36,057 nt of DNA from an uncultured Peptostreptococcaceae bacterium (GCA_910588185.1 CAJUQR010000012.1:1-36057), one strand, 5' to 3'; positions 1-8,359 are shown, counted from the stretch's first letter. Notes: generated from the sequence alone by a model not told the origin. Numbers and translations: made by a program.

Positions 1-251
1 TCATCTTCAATGCACTTTACGCTTCCATCGGCAAACTTCTCATAATGCAAATTATCCTCACCTTTAAAGATGACAGTATCATTCTTGATATCCTTTGCTT
101 TTAGCTTACCGTCCTTTACCATCTGTTGTTTTTGGGCACGGATACGCTCCAGCAAAACTGACGCAGGTTCGTCATTTGGATCTTGAGGTACAAGCTTACC
201 ACGAATGGCGAGATCAAGCACCTTTTCTCTTAATGCTTTTGTATCAATCAT
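1..251 (-). CDS. hsdS: Type I restriction-modification specificity subunit HsdS (partial, C-terminus beyond window)
   Basis: Only the first ~83 codons are present; the gene runs off the left edge. The N-terminus contains the block LRxKVLDLAIRGKLVPQ followed by DPNDEPASVLLERIRAQK, which is a well-known conserved element of type I S subunits, so the assignment rests on this signature and on position. HsdS recognises the target DNA and docks two HsdM and two HsdR subunits. The ATG overlaps the hsdM stop codon in an ATGA arrangement (bases 251-248), the usual translational coupling of M and S. The two target recognition domains lie outside the window, so specificity cannot be judged and I cannot tell whether the gene is intact. 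Confidence 0.88.
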   Translation of the reverse strand, partial: MIDTKALREKVLDLAIRGKLVPQDPNDEPASVLLERIRAQKQQMVKDGKLKAKDIKNDTVIFKGEDNLHYEKFADGSVKCIED

Positions 252-1681
252 AAGTCAATGCCTCCAAGAATTTCCTGAAGCTTTGAAACAGCCTCACCGA
301 TAGCTGATGCTTTTTCTTGCATTTCATCAAGAAGTTCGGCGATAGAACGGTCATCTTTTTTGGTTAAATCTATCCACTTGAAATCAAGTTTTAATTGATC
401 ACGGGAATATATCTCTTCTTCACTGAATTTTCTCCATCTGCCATTGGGATTTTCATCGGAATAAGTTTCTTTTCTATCCTCCAAGTGACCGGAACAATAG
501 CATTGTACAAAGTCCTCCAAATCTTCGCGCTTCATCGGCTTTGTCGCCAACGTGTGTTTTATGTCGGTTCTGTAATCATATACCCAAATATCCTTTGTCG
601 ACGTACCTTTTTCAAAAAACAGGACATTTGTTTTGACGCCGTTTGCGTAGAAAATGCCAGTGGGAAGACGGAGAATCGTATGTAGATTAAACTCTTTCAG
701 CATCTTTTCTCTGACTTTGGCTGTTGCGTTTCCGTCAGTTAATACATTGTCGGGAAGAACAACCGCAACACGCCCACCGGTTTTTACGATTGACATGATA
801 TGCTGCAAGAAATTCACCTGATTGTCCGAGGTCTTGACAAAATCGGAGCGAATGGTGGATACATCGCCGCTGCCTTGAGGCCTTGTTCCGAAAGGCGGAT
901 TTGCAAGGATAACATCATACATTTTATAGTCGTAGTTTTCAGTCAAAGAATCCTGACAGACAATAGGGCTGGCGTTTGTTCCAATATCGTGCAAATACAG
1001 ATTCATCGAAGCAAGGGTGACGACAAGAGATGTATTGTCAGCACCGAACAGAGCATGATTTTTCAAAAATCTTTGCTTTTCAATTTCCTTACTCTGCGGT
1101 TTCATATGCTCGAATGCAGCAAGCAAGAATCCACCTGTACCGCAAGCAGGGTCTGCGACGGTTTCTCCGATTTTCGGGTCAGTTACATCAACCATTGCTT
1201 TAATTAAAGAACGTGGGGTAAAGTATTGTCCGGCGCCGCTTTTCTTGTCCTGCCCGTTTTTTTCAAGGATAGATTCGTAGATTGCACCCTTAAAATCTCC
1301 CTGCATCATATACCAGTTTTCACTCGAAACCATTGTAATGACTTTTTTCAGATGTACGGGAGTCGTTATTTTGTTTGTTGCTTTGGTAAAAATAGTGCCT
1401 ATCAGCCCATCGTCTTTTTGCAGTTCTTTCAGAATTTCTTCATATTTGTCAACAAGATCTGTGCCGTTCAGCTCTGCAAGATCGTTCCACTTATATCCTA
1501 CCGGAATAGAACTGCCAAGCCCCAGTTCTTCTTTTTCCTGATCCATTTTGAGAAAAAGAATATAGGTGAGCTGCGTGATATAATCTGTAAAACCAACACC
1601 GGCAGCGGCAAGGACGTTTGCAATATCCCAAACCTTTTTAACCAATGATGCTTCGCTTTTCTTTTGAATATTATCTGCCAT
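248..1681 (-). CDS. hsdM: Type I restriction-modification DNA methyltransferase subunit HsdM
   Basis: 477 aa N6-adenine methyltransferase subunit. An N-terminal helical domain (about residues 8-140, HsdM_N type) is followed by the N6_Mtase domain: GQYFTPRSLI at 151-160, the SAM-binding motif I DPACGTGG at 177-184, and the catalytic motif IV NPPF at 261-264, which marks an adenine methylase. Length and motif order are normal for the family. It starts 4 nt after hsdR ends and overlaps hsdS by 4 nt, so R-M-S are translated from one message. Its job is to protect host DNA and, with HsdS alone, to form the M2S methylase. No frameshift or missing motif is visible, so the methylase part of the system looks functional. 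Confidence 0.95.
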   Translation of the reverse strand: MADNIQKKSEASLVKKVWDIANVLAAAGVGFTDYITQLTYILFLKMDQEKEELGLGSSIPVGYKWNDLAELNGTDLVDKYEEILKELQKDDGLIGTIFTKATNKITTPVHLKKVITMVSSENWYMMQGDFKGAIYESILEKNGQDKKSGAGQYFTPRSLIKAMVDVTDPKIGETVADPACGTGGFLLAAFEHMKPQSKEIEKQRFLKNHALFGADNTSLVVTLASMNLYLHDIGTNASPIVCQDSLTENYDYKMYDVILANPPFGTRPQGSGDVSTIRSDFVKTSDNQVNFLQHIMSIVKTGGRVAVVLPDNVLTDGNATAKVREKMLKEFNLHTILRLPTGIFYANGVKTNVLFFEKGTSTKDIWVYDYRTDIKHTLATKPMKREDLEDFVQCYCSGHLEDRKETYSDENPNGRWRKFSEEEIYSRDQLKLDFKWIDLTKKDDRSIAELLDEMQEKASAIGEAVSKLQEILGGIDL

Positions 1682-1685
1682 AATC

Positions 1686-4442
1686 TTATGCCGCCTTCAA
1701 TATAAATTTAGATAATTCTATGATTTCTGCTGTCAGTACCGGAACGCTAAAGCTTGTTACGGCTTTTCGCCATAAATCCGCATCGATATCATTGATTTCG
1801 GCTACACTCAGCGAGCCTTCTTCAATGATGTAATCTGCGATTTGTTTCATTATTTCACGTTGATCCGCAGTCAAATCACGCTGAACTTGTCCGCAGTAAA
1901 GCGTAAAACGCTGAGAGTATCCTTTTAGCAGACTTTTCAGTTTATAATTCTTTTTATAGGCATACCGAACAAGCTGAATCAGGTGCGTTAATGCTTTGAT
2001 ATTCTGCTTTACATCCAAATCCTCAACGCTGCCGTCAGCATCCAAAATTTTATAGTTGCTCCAGATGTTATACGGCGTGAAGAGACGATTTTCAGAAATG
2101 AGTTTGTTGCGCAGATCTACGAGCATTGAATATGTAATGACGGTATCTTCTGAGTTGTAGATAATACGAAGTGCTTCAATATTGTCGGTGTTGTCATTCA
2201 AATACTTTTCGAATGAGTCAATAAAACTTCTTGCTGCCTCTTTCGTAAAGCCCTTTTCAATTACTTCATCCTCTTCGGGTGAAATGATGTAATAGCGTCC
2301 ATGCATCTCTAGCAGCTTTTTTCTCGCCTCGATATTGGAAATCAGACAGGAAACCAAAGTTTTTCTTTCTGCATTTGTATCGGAAATATCGGCAAACGGC
2401 GGCAGTATGTTTTTTTCAAGGGCAGTGTTAATGTTATTTGCTAAGGTTTTCGGAGCAAAATCAAAGTTTGAAATGAATATATTCAGATGCCTGCCAAAAA
2501 GAGGATTGTCCTCATATCGTCTATTGATTGTTGCGCAATAATCCCTTAAAAAAGCCAGGTTATCGTCTGAGACCTCGCCGTGCGCAAGGTGTTCTAACAA
2601 AGATTCAAGCTTTGGCACTTTATTACTTCTGTTACCGCTTTTTCCTGCCCCTGGAATGTGTTTATCGTTTTCTGTCACGCCGACCGCGTCCACAATGTAG
2701 TAGCATTCCTTTGTATTAGCGTTGGGCGTTATTTCTTTCAGCTTATCTTCGTTGATTACTCGACAGCCTCTGCCTTTCATCTGCGTGTAAAGAACTTCGG
2801 ATTTTACATCGTTCATAAAGAGAACTACTTCCAAAGGTTTTATATCCGTACCGGTAGCAACAAGAGTAACTGTGACTGCGATGCGGAATTCTTTTTCCGC
2901 TCTCAGGTCACGAATCAATGCATTAGAATCACCTGTTGAATAAGTAATTTTCTGAACAAATTTATCAGGAACACATCCCTTGTCAAACTTCTCGGCAAAT
3001 ACCTTTTTGACAATCTCAACAATTTGAGTAGCGTGATTATCGTCTTTAGCAAAAATAAGCGTTTTAGGTATGTACTCCCACTTTTCTTCTCTATCTGGGT
3101 AAAGATCGGTGTAAATAGAATCTCTGTATGTTTTTATAATTTTTTCCATCTCGTCTGGAGCGATGACCGAACGGTCAACTTGCGTAGAAGAATAGTCCAT
3201 TCTTTTTTCCGCAACATAGGAACCTACATCATTTTCGCTGCGGGTGATTTCTTTTACAACATCGCCTTTATGAATTGTTCCCCCATGTTCCGTAATTCTT
3301 GTTTTGATACGATAAACACGGGCGGGTACATTTACACCGTCAACCACAGAGTTTTCATAAGTGTATTCTTCAACAACATTCTTATTAAAGAACGCATATG
3401 CTTCCGGCGTGGGCGTAGCAGTCAAACCGAGGATTTTTGCATCCTTGAAGTAATTGAGTACAGACTGCCATTTGCCGTAAATAGAGCGATGGCATTCGTC
3501 AATAATGATAAACTGGAAATAATCCGGCGGAAGTTTAAGATTATTGCCCAGATCAACAGCCTGCTCCGACTTATCAGTATCCTTAAATGAAAACAGTTTT
3601 TCATCTTCTTTATCTTCATCGTCTTCGTTCATCGTTTTTCCGGTCAGCACTGCAAAAAGTTTTTGAATCGTGGAAATTACAATATCACCGCTTATATCGT
3701 CCACATTTTTAAGACGATTAATCTGATAAAGAGCATTCATCGGTTGTTGCTTTTCGGTACGATCAAACAGGCTGAACTCTGTTTCTGTCTGGCGAGCAAG
3801 GTTATTTCTATCTACAAGAAACAATACCTTCTTTGTAGATGTATAGTTCAATAGGCGATATGCCGCAAGGCAGGCAAGATATGTTTTACCGGAGCCTGTT
3901 GCAAGGACGGCAAGCGCTTTTTTCTTGCCTTGCTTGAGGGATTTTTCAAGTTCGACTTCGGCATCATACTGGCAATCACGCAAGCCTCGTTTTTCGATTC
4001 TCGGTAACGCTCCATATTCGGACTTTTTACCGATAAGCTGTAACATCTTTTTCGGAGAGTGCATCTCTGTCAGTTCTTGATATTCTCCATCCGGATCGGT
4101 CAGCATATTTTTGAAATAGATTTTATTACCGTTAGCGAGATAAACAAGCGGAATTAAATTAGGACACCATAAACCATACCAGCTCTGCGGTGTGACAGCA
4201 TAATACTCTGCTTGTTCGGCAACCTTTGAGCCGAGAGCATTTGATTCTTTTTTAGCTTCGACAACGGCAATGGCTTTGTCTTCAACAAAAAGCAGATAAT
4301 CGCTTTCTTTACCGTCGAGCATCAAAGCTTCTTTGATCGCAACCGTATTGCCGGGCACATACTCATTACGAGAGATGGTATCCCAACCTGCATCCTGTAA
4401 TTGTTTATCTATTTTTACTCGTGCCTGTTCTTCTGGTAGCAT
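1686..4442 (-). CDS. hsdR: Type I restriction endonuclease subunit HsdR
   Basis: About 918 aa motor/nuclease subunit that translocates DNA with ATP and cuts unmethylated DNA away from the recognition site. The N-terminal nuclease domain shows a PD-(D/E)xK pattern: acidic D near residue 48, then VVEAKK with E62 and K64. The SF2 helicase core has Walker A ATGSGKT (about 181-187), DECH box (about 315-318) and TATP (about 341-344). The C-terminal ~350 residues are the helical part that binds the methylase. A longer reading begins 6 nt upstream at 4448, but that ATG directly abuts the AGGAGG ribosome site (4449-4454); the second ATG at 4442 has a 6-nt spacing and is preferred. All catalytic motifs are intact. 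Confidence 0.93.
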   Translation of the reverse strand: MLPEEQARVKIDKQLQDAGWDTISRNEYVPGNTVAIKEALMLDGKESDYLLFVEDKAIAVVEAKKESNALGSKVAEQAEYYAVTPQSWYGLWCPNLIPLVYLANGNKIYFKNMLTDPDGEYQELTEMHSPKKMLQLIGKKSEYGALPRIEKRGLRDCQYDAEVELEKSLKQGKKKALAVLATGSGKTYLACLAAYRLLNYTSTKKVLFLVDRNNLARQTETEFSLFDRTEKQQPMNALYQINRLKNVDDISGDIVISTIQKLFAVLTGKTMNEDDEDKEDEKLFSFKDTDKSEQAVDLGNNLKLPPDYFQFIIIDECHRSIYGKWQSVLNYFKDAKILGLTATPTPEAYAFFNKNVVEEYTYENSVVDGVNVPARVYRIKTRITEHGGTIHKGDVVKEITRSENDVGSYVAEKRMDYSSTQVDRSVIAPDEMEKIIKTYRDSIYTDLYPDREEKWEYIPKTLIFAKDDNHATQIVEIVKKVFAEKFDKGCVPDKFVQKITYSTGDSNALIRDLRAEKEFRIAVTVTLVATGTDIKPLEVVLFMNDVKSEVLYTQMKGRGCRVINEDKLKEITPNANTKECYYIVDAVGVTENDKHIPGAGKSGNRSNKVPKLESLLEHLAHGEVSDDNLAFLRDYCATINRRYEDNPLFGRHLNIFISNFDFAPKTLANNINTALEKNILPPFADISDTNAERKTLVSCLISNIEARKKLLEMHGRYYIISPEEDEVIEKGFTKEAARSFIDSFEKYLNDNTDNIEALRIIYNSEDTVITYSMLVDLRNKLISENRLFTPYNIWSNYKILDADGSVEDLDVKQNIKALTHLIQLVRYAYKKNYKLKSLLKGYSQRFTLYCGQVQRDLTADQREIMKQIADYIIEEGSLSVAEINDIDADLWRKAVTSFSVPVLTAEIIELSKFILKAA

Positions 4443-4499
4443 ATGCATCCTCCTTTTACTTCTGATAACAAATAATTATCGGAAGTTAATACATAAAAA

Positions 4500-5156
4500 T
4501 TAAAATCCTATTTCTTCTCTAATTTGGTTTAGTTCCTTGTCGTTATACTTGAAATATTGAGGACCTGCACTTGGGCTTTTACCTCTGAGCATATCTGCTA
4601 ATGAACTAAGGGAATAGACTTCACCATTGTATGTAACGTGCTTTAAATCTTTGCAAACATAAGCCTTAATGCTTTCATCTAAAATATAAGTAATTTCCGC
4701 ACCAGCAGGGATTTTTGCTTTTTCAAAAGTAAACGGCTTAGCCCTATCGTGCTTAACTTCAATTTTATTAGCATTTTCTTCATCTTGTGTATCTTCACTT
4801 GTCTTAGCAACAAGTATGAGATTGTCTTCAAGACCATTTATAGCAGCAATATTCTTTAGAACGGAATAAGCCTGTTCCGGGGAAATAGAATAGAACTCTC
4901 GTTTGCGAGTGCTACCGTCAATATCGTCAACACTACGCAAGGTAGGATTAAGAATATCAATCAAAGCGTGTAAGCATTTATCTTTCAACCTTGAATTGAC
5001 TTTGTATTTTGCATAAATTCTAAAACCGAAAGGAGTACACTCTGTTTGGTTTAATTTCTTAACACGAGCCTCAACATTATTCGCATAACCAATTTTCACG
5101 TATGGTGGAAAAGATGGATTTGTTAATATATAAATATATCCTTCTGTATTGCTCAT
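4500..5156 (-). CDS. T5orf172/GIY-YIG-like protein with a C-terminal RAMA/DUF4357-like domain
   Basis: 218 aa. Residues ~5-95 start with GYIYILTNPSFPPYVKIGYA and continue with a VEARVKKLNQ segment, matching the T5orf172 (Mug113) branch of the GIY-YIG fold: the first tyrosine motif reads YIYILT and the second VKIGYA. The middle (about 110-140) is polar and linker-like. The last ~75 residues (IPAGAEITYIL, then VTYNGEVYSLSSLADML, then KELNQIREEIG) resemble the RAMA/DUF4357 small domains found in restriction and modification proteins. The start has a good GGAG site 7 nt upstream. It precedes hsdR by about 57 nt on the same strand, so it is probably the first gene of the restriction operon and may assist or modulate it. 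Whether it cuts DNA is unknown; T5orf172 members often lack a proven nuclease activity. Confidence 0.7.
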   Translation of the reverse strand: MSNTEGYIYILTNPSFPPYVKIGYANNVEARVKKLNQTECTPFGFRIYAKYKVNSRLKDKCLHALIDILNPTLRSVDDIDGSTRKREFYSISPEQAYSVLKNIAAINGLEDNLILVAKTSEDTQDEENANKIEVKHDRAKPFTFEKAKIPAGAEITYILDESIKAYVCKDLKHVTYNGEVYSLSSLADMLRGKSPSAGPQYFKYNDKELNQIREEIGF

Positions 5157-5346
5157 TTTAGTTCTCCTTCATTATTTTACCTCAATTATCTACAAATTTT
5201 GTAATAATAGCACCAATAAACTATGGCTTGATGAAAAGATATATGTGAGATAATACAAATATAATTCTTCCACCTTAAATGTCGTATATTACTCATAATA
5301 GTAGATGTAATCGATGCTTTTCATATAGATTTTGCAGCTATTGATG

Positions 5347-5520
5347 TCATCGGTCGAAGCGTTCTTCGTTCATAATGCTCCTGCTTATTTGCTGCGGTGC
5401 TGATTTCATATAAGTGTTCACTTTGCTAATCTGGAAATTTCACGGTCTACCGGTTTTGGTGGCGGGCATCTCTATTTTTCAATCAAATTGAGAACGCTGT
5501 CACGGCTGACTTTGAGATAT
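5347..5520 (-). pseudogene. Decayed excisionase-family HTH_17 gene fragment
   Basis: Read on the minus strand this stretch encodes YLKVSRDSVLNLIEK, the recognition half of an excisionase/MerR-like HTH_17 domain. A one-base loss then shifts the frame (at about 5472-5474) and it continues as EMPATKTGRP, an in-frame TGA where a Trp codon is expected, and NFQISKVNTYMKS, ending at a TGA at 5347-5349. The N-terminal part of the domain (usually a WTTEEVAEYL-type helix) is missing because AT-rich sequence replaces it upstream. Frameshift, nonsense codon and 5' truncation make this a dead gene. Such proteins come from integrative elements, plasmids or transposons. Family assignment is from the recognisable motif, not a search. 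Confidence 0.6.
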
Positions 5521-5689
5521 AAAAATATAACATAATTATATTGAAAATAGCAAAGAAAATCAATGTTTATTGCATATTGATACTGAATAGTATGGATTGG
5601 CTATGCAGTTTTACAGATAAATGCACTTGCATTATGTATATATGTACAACATAAATATTAAAATCTTCAGAATATGTTTTGTAGATCGT

Positions 5690-5856
5690 ACAAAAATCTT
5701 CTATATCATGTTCTAAATATCATCCCGCCATTTTTGAATTGCTTCCTTAGAAGTATGATATTCTTAATATAGTTCATTTAATGAGAGATTTTCTTTCAAA
5801 TGTTTTATTACAATTTTTAGTTTGTGTTCGGTAGAATGCTTTTTTTCTGATGTCAT
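5690..5856 (-). pseudogene. Decayed transposase HTH (IS3 orfA-like) fragment
   Basis: From an ATG at 5856 the minus strand reads MTSEKKHSTEHKLKIVIKHL, then KENLSLNELY, a TAA stop, EYHTSKEAIQKWRDDI and a TAG stop at 5713-5715. This is the layout of the N-terminal helix-turn-helix of IS3-type OrfA transposases: a basic start, a xxKLKIV helix, LSLNEL, and a recognition helix ending xxIQKWR. Two in-frame stop codons and the absence of the downstream leucine zipper and of any DDE integrase show that it is a remnant. No terminal inverted repeats could be delimited. Confidence 0.5.
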
Positions 5857-5984
5857 AAATATACATCGTTTATTAGATTTTTGTCTAACAAAAGGGGGTC
5901 ATTTCAAACGAATTCGTGAATCTCTATTTGAAATTGTAAAAAGGTTGAAAAAGCCTATAAAACAAGGCTTTACGGGCAAAAAGA

Positions 5985-6019
5985 AAGAACGCTAACTTTG
6001 TATCAAAATTAGCGTTCTT
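5985..6019 (-). terminator. Rho-independent terminator of the tRNA-Ser gene
   Basis: A perfect 11-bp stem, AAGAACGCTAA paired with TTAGCGTTCTT, closes a 13-nt loop. On the minus strand it lies 3 nt past the tRNA CCA end and is followed by TTTCTTTTT, so it ends transcription of the tRNA gene. Confidence 0.85.
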
Positions 6020-6022
6020 ATT

Positions 6023-6111
6023 TGGCGGAGACGGTGGGATTCGAACCCACGAGCCCGTAAGGGCTAACGCATTTCGAGTGCGCCCCGTTATGACCACTTC
6101 GATACGTCTCC
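6023..6111 (-). tRNA. tRNA-Ser (anticodon CGA)
   Basis: 89 nt including an encoded CCA. The acceptor stem pairs GGAGACG with CGTCTCC, with discriminator G and then CCA. The anticodon stem GCGCA/TGCGT closes the loop CTCGAAA, giving anticodon CGA, which reads UCG. A long variable arm (GCCC...GGGC, typical of class II tRNA-Ser) and a T-arm with GGTTCGAATCC are present. No intron or mismatch of concern is visible. The gene is single, with its own promoter and terminator. The 3' end faces the decayed mobile DNA and the restriction genes, as expected if an integrase once used this tRNA as attachment site. Confidence 0.97.
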
Positions 6112-6573
6112 AAGACCTATTTAATATATCATATACTTTTAATTATCGCAAGTTAATACTTGTCAAATAATGCAAGACTGTGGCTAAACCCCGATAAACC
6201 CATGATTTTTGATTGATTAGCAGGGTTAAACCCCGAAAAATATGGAATAATTAGAGAATTAGCAGGGCTGAATTTTATGCAATTTTGTAAAATATAGACT
6301 ACATTAGGCGAATAATAAGGGGAAAAGAGACTTTCATTAAATTTCTTACCCCGCAAACTTGACAAAAAAACAAAGATTTTCGGGGTCTAACCCTGGGTAA
6401 TGCCAGGAAAATGCCAGAATTTCGGGATTTTGACCTTATACTTTCGGAAGAAAATCTGCTGCAATTGCTATATAAGTGTTGATACATAGTTTTTAGCCGA
6501 GGTTGGGTGATGTGAACGCCTCGGTCAAAGCGCAGCAGTAAACAAAGACTAGTTTACATATATCCCCAAAATA
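6112..6573. other. Gene-free stretch with an imperfect long-range inverted repeat
   Basis: Besides the tRNA promoter, no gene is convincing here; the short readings on the minus strand have no family resemblance and no ribosome site. What stands out is repetition of a short module: CAGGGTTAAACCCCGAAAAA at 6221-6240 and its near-exact inverse ATTTTCGGGGTCTAACCCTG at 6375-6394, plus related pieces GGCTAAACCCCGATAAACCC near 6182 and TTAGCAGGGCTGAATTTT near 6257. The pair could form a large stem enclosing about 135 nt. Function unknown. Confidence 0.5.
6123..6151 (-). promoter_or_regulatory. Sigma-A type promoter of tRNA-Ser
   Basis: On the minus strand TTGCGA (6151-6146) and TATATT (6128-6123) are separated by exactly 17 nt. 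The expected start falls about 5 nt before the mature tRNA 5' end. A TTGACA further upstream (6165-6160) is at the wrong distance for this -10. Confidence 0.55.
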
Positions 6574-7734
6574 TCACAGCACATCTATAGTCGGATTTAC
6601 TTGGTAAAAATCCCGCAGCTCCTCATATTGCTTCTGAGCTTTTGCAGCTCTCGTTCCATCAGCGTCAAATCTTTTAACAGCCTTAATCATTATATTTCTT
6701 GCTGTGTGTTCCAGGCTTGTGAACTCAATCATAGAGACGTCATAGCCTTTGCTTTCAAGTTTGAGCCCTCTGAGGCCGTCTGTAAGATATTCGGTGAGAC
6801 GGTCTTTTAATATCCCATGTTTTAGCATAGGCTGATGAATTGAGTTTTTTATTTGTTTGAAAAGTTCATGCTGACAGCACGGTACGCTGAGTATTACTTT
6901 GGTGTTCCATGCTACGGCATTTATCAGCGCATAGTCTGTTGCTGTATCACATGCGTGCAAAGTAACAACCATGTCGGCGTAGTCGTTGGTGTAATCAGCT
7001 ATATCTCCACGCAAAAACTTAAGCTCACCGTATCCCAAATCAGAGGCTACTTGATTGCAAAAGTTTATTACGTCGGATTTAAGATCAAGACCGATTATTT
7101 CTACTTTCAGCCCTTTTATTATTTTCAAATAGTGATATATTGCAAAAGTAAGATAAGCTTTGCCACAGCCAAAGTCTATGATTCTGAGAGGCTTTTCAGA
7201 ATCCATCCTTTTACCTGAAAGATATGGAAAAACGTCATCCACTATCTCAAGGTATCTGTTTATCTGGCGGAATTTGCCGTAATGTTTTTGAAAAACCTTT
7301 CCGCTGCTGTCCATGACTCCAAGTCGTATGAGAAAATCGCAAGGGACTCCGTCTGGAATTATATAATTTTTAACTCTGTTGTGATTAAAATTTTGACAAG
7401 TCATAGTAGCCGAATTTTCGGATATCTTAGGGTTTTCCGGTTTAGAAGCCAGAATCTGAATATCACGTGTGTTGGTGAAAATATTGGCCTGTTTAAAGTC
7501 GTTTTCTATTAAAGCGAGACAAAATTCTGCCCCGGCTGTTGCAGGGAAATTAGTATGGGTGACTTTTTTTTCAAATGTATATTCAGCCTGATAAAGAGGT
7601 TCGTCTTTTGAAGAAATAGGTTTTATGGTTACTTTAGAGTATTCAAGACTTTTGCGTCTTTTGGAGGAAAAGATTAATTTTACAGGCTTGTCCTCAAAAA
7701 ATATATTTTCAAACAGTTGTTTTAATTTGTCCAT
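6574..7734 (-). CDS. Class I SAM-dependent methyltransferase (Methyltransf_32 / METTL25-like)
   Basis: 386 aa from the chosen ATG. A longer reading uses a GTG at 7743, but that GTG is part of the GAGGTG ribosome site lying 6 nt before the ATG at 7734, so the ATG is preferred. The first ~180 residues are an accessory domain without a clear motif. The catalytic domain starts at about residue 185 with IIDFGCGKAYLTFAIYHYL, a Rossmann SAM-binding motif I, followed by GLDLKSDVI, VVTLHACDTATDYAL and SVPCCQHE. The HACDTATD and PCCQHE blocks are characteristic of the Methyltransf_32 family, which includes eukaryotic METTL25 and many unstudied bacterial proteins annotated as SAM methyltransferase. The substrate is not known; protein or RNA are both possible. 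It lies behind the amidase gene but after a terminator, so it may have its own start. Confidence 0.82.
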   Translation of the reverse strand: MDKLKQLFENIFFEDKPVKLIFSSKRRKSLEYSKVTIKPISSKDEPLYQAEYTFEKKVTHTNFPATAGAEFCLALIENDFKQANIFTNTRDIQILASKPENPKISENSATMTCQNFNHNRVKNYIIPDGVPCDFLIRLGVMDSSGKVFQKHYGKFRQINRYLEIVDDVFPYLSGKRMDSEKPLRIIDFGCGKAYLTFAIYHYLKIIKGLKVEIIGLDLKSDVINFCNQVASDLGYGELKFLRGDIADYTNDYADMVVTLHACDTATDYALINAVAWNTKVILSVPCCQHELFKQIKNSIHQPMLKHGILKDRLTEYLTDGLRGLKLESKGYDVSMIEFTSLEHTARNIMIKAVKRFDADGTRAAKAQKQYEELRDFYQVNPTIDVL

Positions 7735-7766
7735 AGTTTTCACCTCGTAAAATTTATTTTAACATA

Positions 7767-7800
7767 AAAGGGGCAATTCTCATAGAGAAAATACCCCTTT
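7767..7800 (-). terminator. Terminator after the amidase gene
   Basis: AAAGGGG and CCCCTTT pair around an AT-rich 20-nt centre that itself partly pairs (TCTC/GAGA). On the minus strand it begins 4 nt after the amidase stop codon and ends in TTTTATGTT. Confidence 0.7.
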
Positions 7801-7803
7801 GTT

Positions 7804-8346
7804 TTATGGCCTTACGAACGGAACACCTAAATAGTCTGCTACTGAAAGAGCTAAGTTTGCTGCGATTTCTTCTATATTTGAGATAATCCAGTTTGCATCC
7901 TCTATATTGTCATGATAAGCAATTTCAACAAGAACAGCTGTGGCTCTTGTTCTGCGAAGTTCTACAAGAGAAGTGGTAGGAACAACTGTTACCAGTGATG
8001 GAGTAGGATAAATAATTTTAAGATTGTTTGCGAATATTTCTGCGGCGGCTTTGCCACTTGAACTATCTCTGTAATAGTAGACGTCAGGACCTTTTATCAT
8101 GCCTGCCAAATGCTCAGGTGCTGCATTTGAATGAATGGCAAGATGCAAATCATAATTGCCGGCGTTTGACATTGCTATGGAAGTTGAAACACTGCCGTTT
8201 GGGTCATTTCTGCCATAGCTGATTCCGCTGGCATTTAAGTAAGGAATCATAGCGTCTGTAATGAGATTAGCGTAATATTCTTCACTGTTGCCTGTGACAT
8301 ATAGATTGTATTCTTGAGTCGAAGGGCTTAGAAAAACTGAAGCCAT
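7804..8346 (-). CDS. N-acetylmuramoyl-L-alanine amidase (Amidase_3-like)
   Basis: 180 aa, a single catalytic domain with no signal peptide or cell-wall-binding repeats. Amidase_3 hallmarks seen are LHLAIHSNAA (about residues 67-76, with the Zn-ligand His) and AVLVEIAYHDN (about 137-147, with the catalytic Glu). The usual first motif DPGHGG is replaced by FLSPSTQEYN, a variant also seen in clostridial and phage amidases of the SPSxQ type, so the first His ligand is not in its standard place. It cleaves the amide between MurNAc and L-Ala in peptidoglycan; without an export signal it may work in lysis, in the mother cell, or be released another way. The start follows GGAGGTG at ideal spacing. 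Confidence 0.82.
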   Translation of the reverse strand: MASVFLSPSTQEYNLYVTGNSEEYYANLITDAMIPYLNASGISYGRNDPNGSVSTSIAMSNAGNYDLHLAIHSNAAPEHLAGMIKGPDVYYYRDSSSGKAAAEIFANNLKIIYPTPSLVTVVPTTSLVELRRTRATAVLVEIAYHDNIEDANWIISNIEEIAANLALSVADYLGVPFVRP

Positions 8347-8359
8347 TAAAACACCTCCA

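Noticed and set aside
3024..3590. 188-codon plus-strand open frame inside hsdR
   Set aside because: Antisense to the conserved helicase motifs of HsdR and without any motif of its own.
6153..6487. Two short minus-strand open frames next to tRNA-Ser
   Set aside because: They overlap each other and the inverted repeats, have no ribosome site and no motif.
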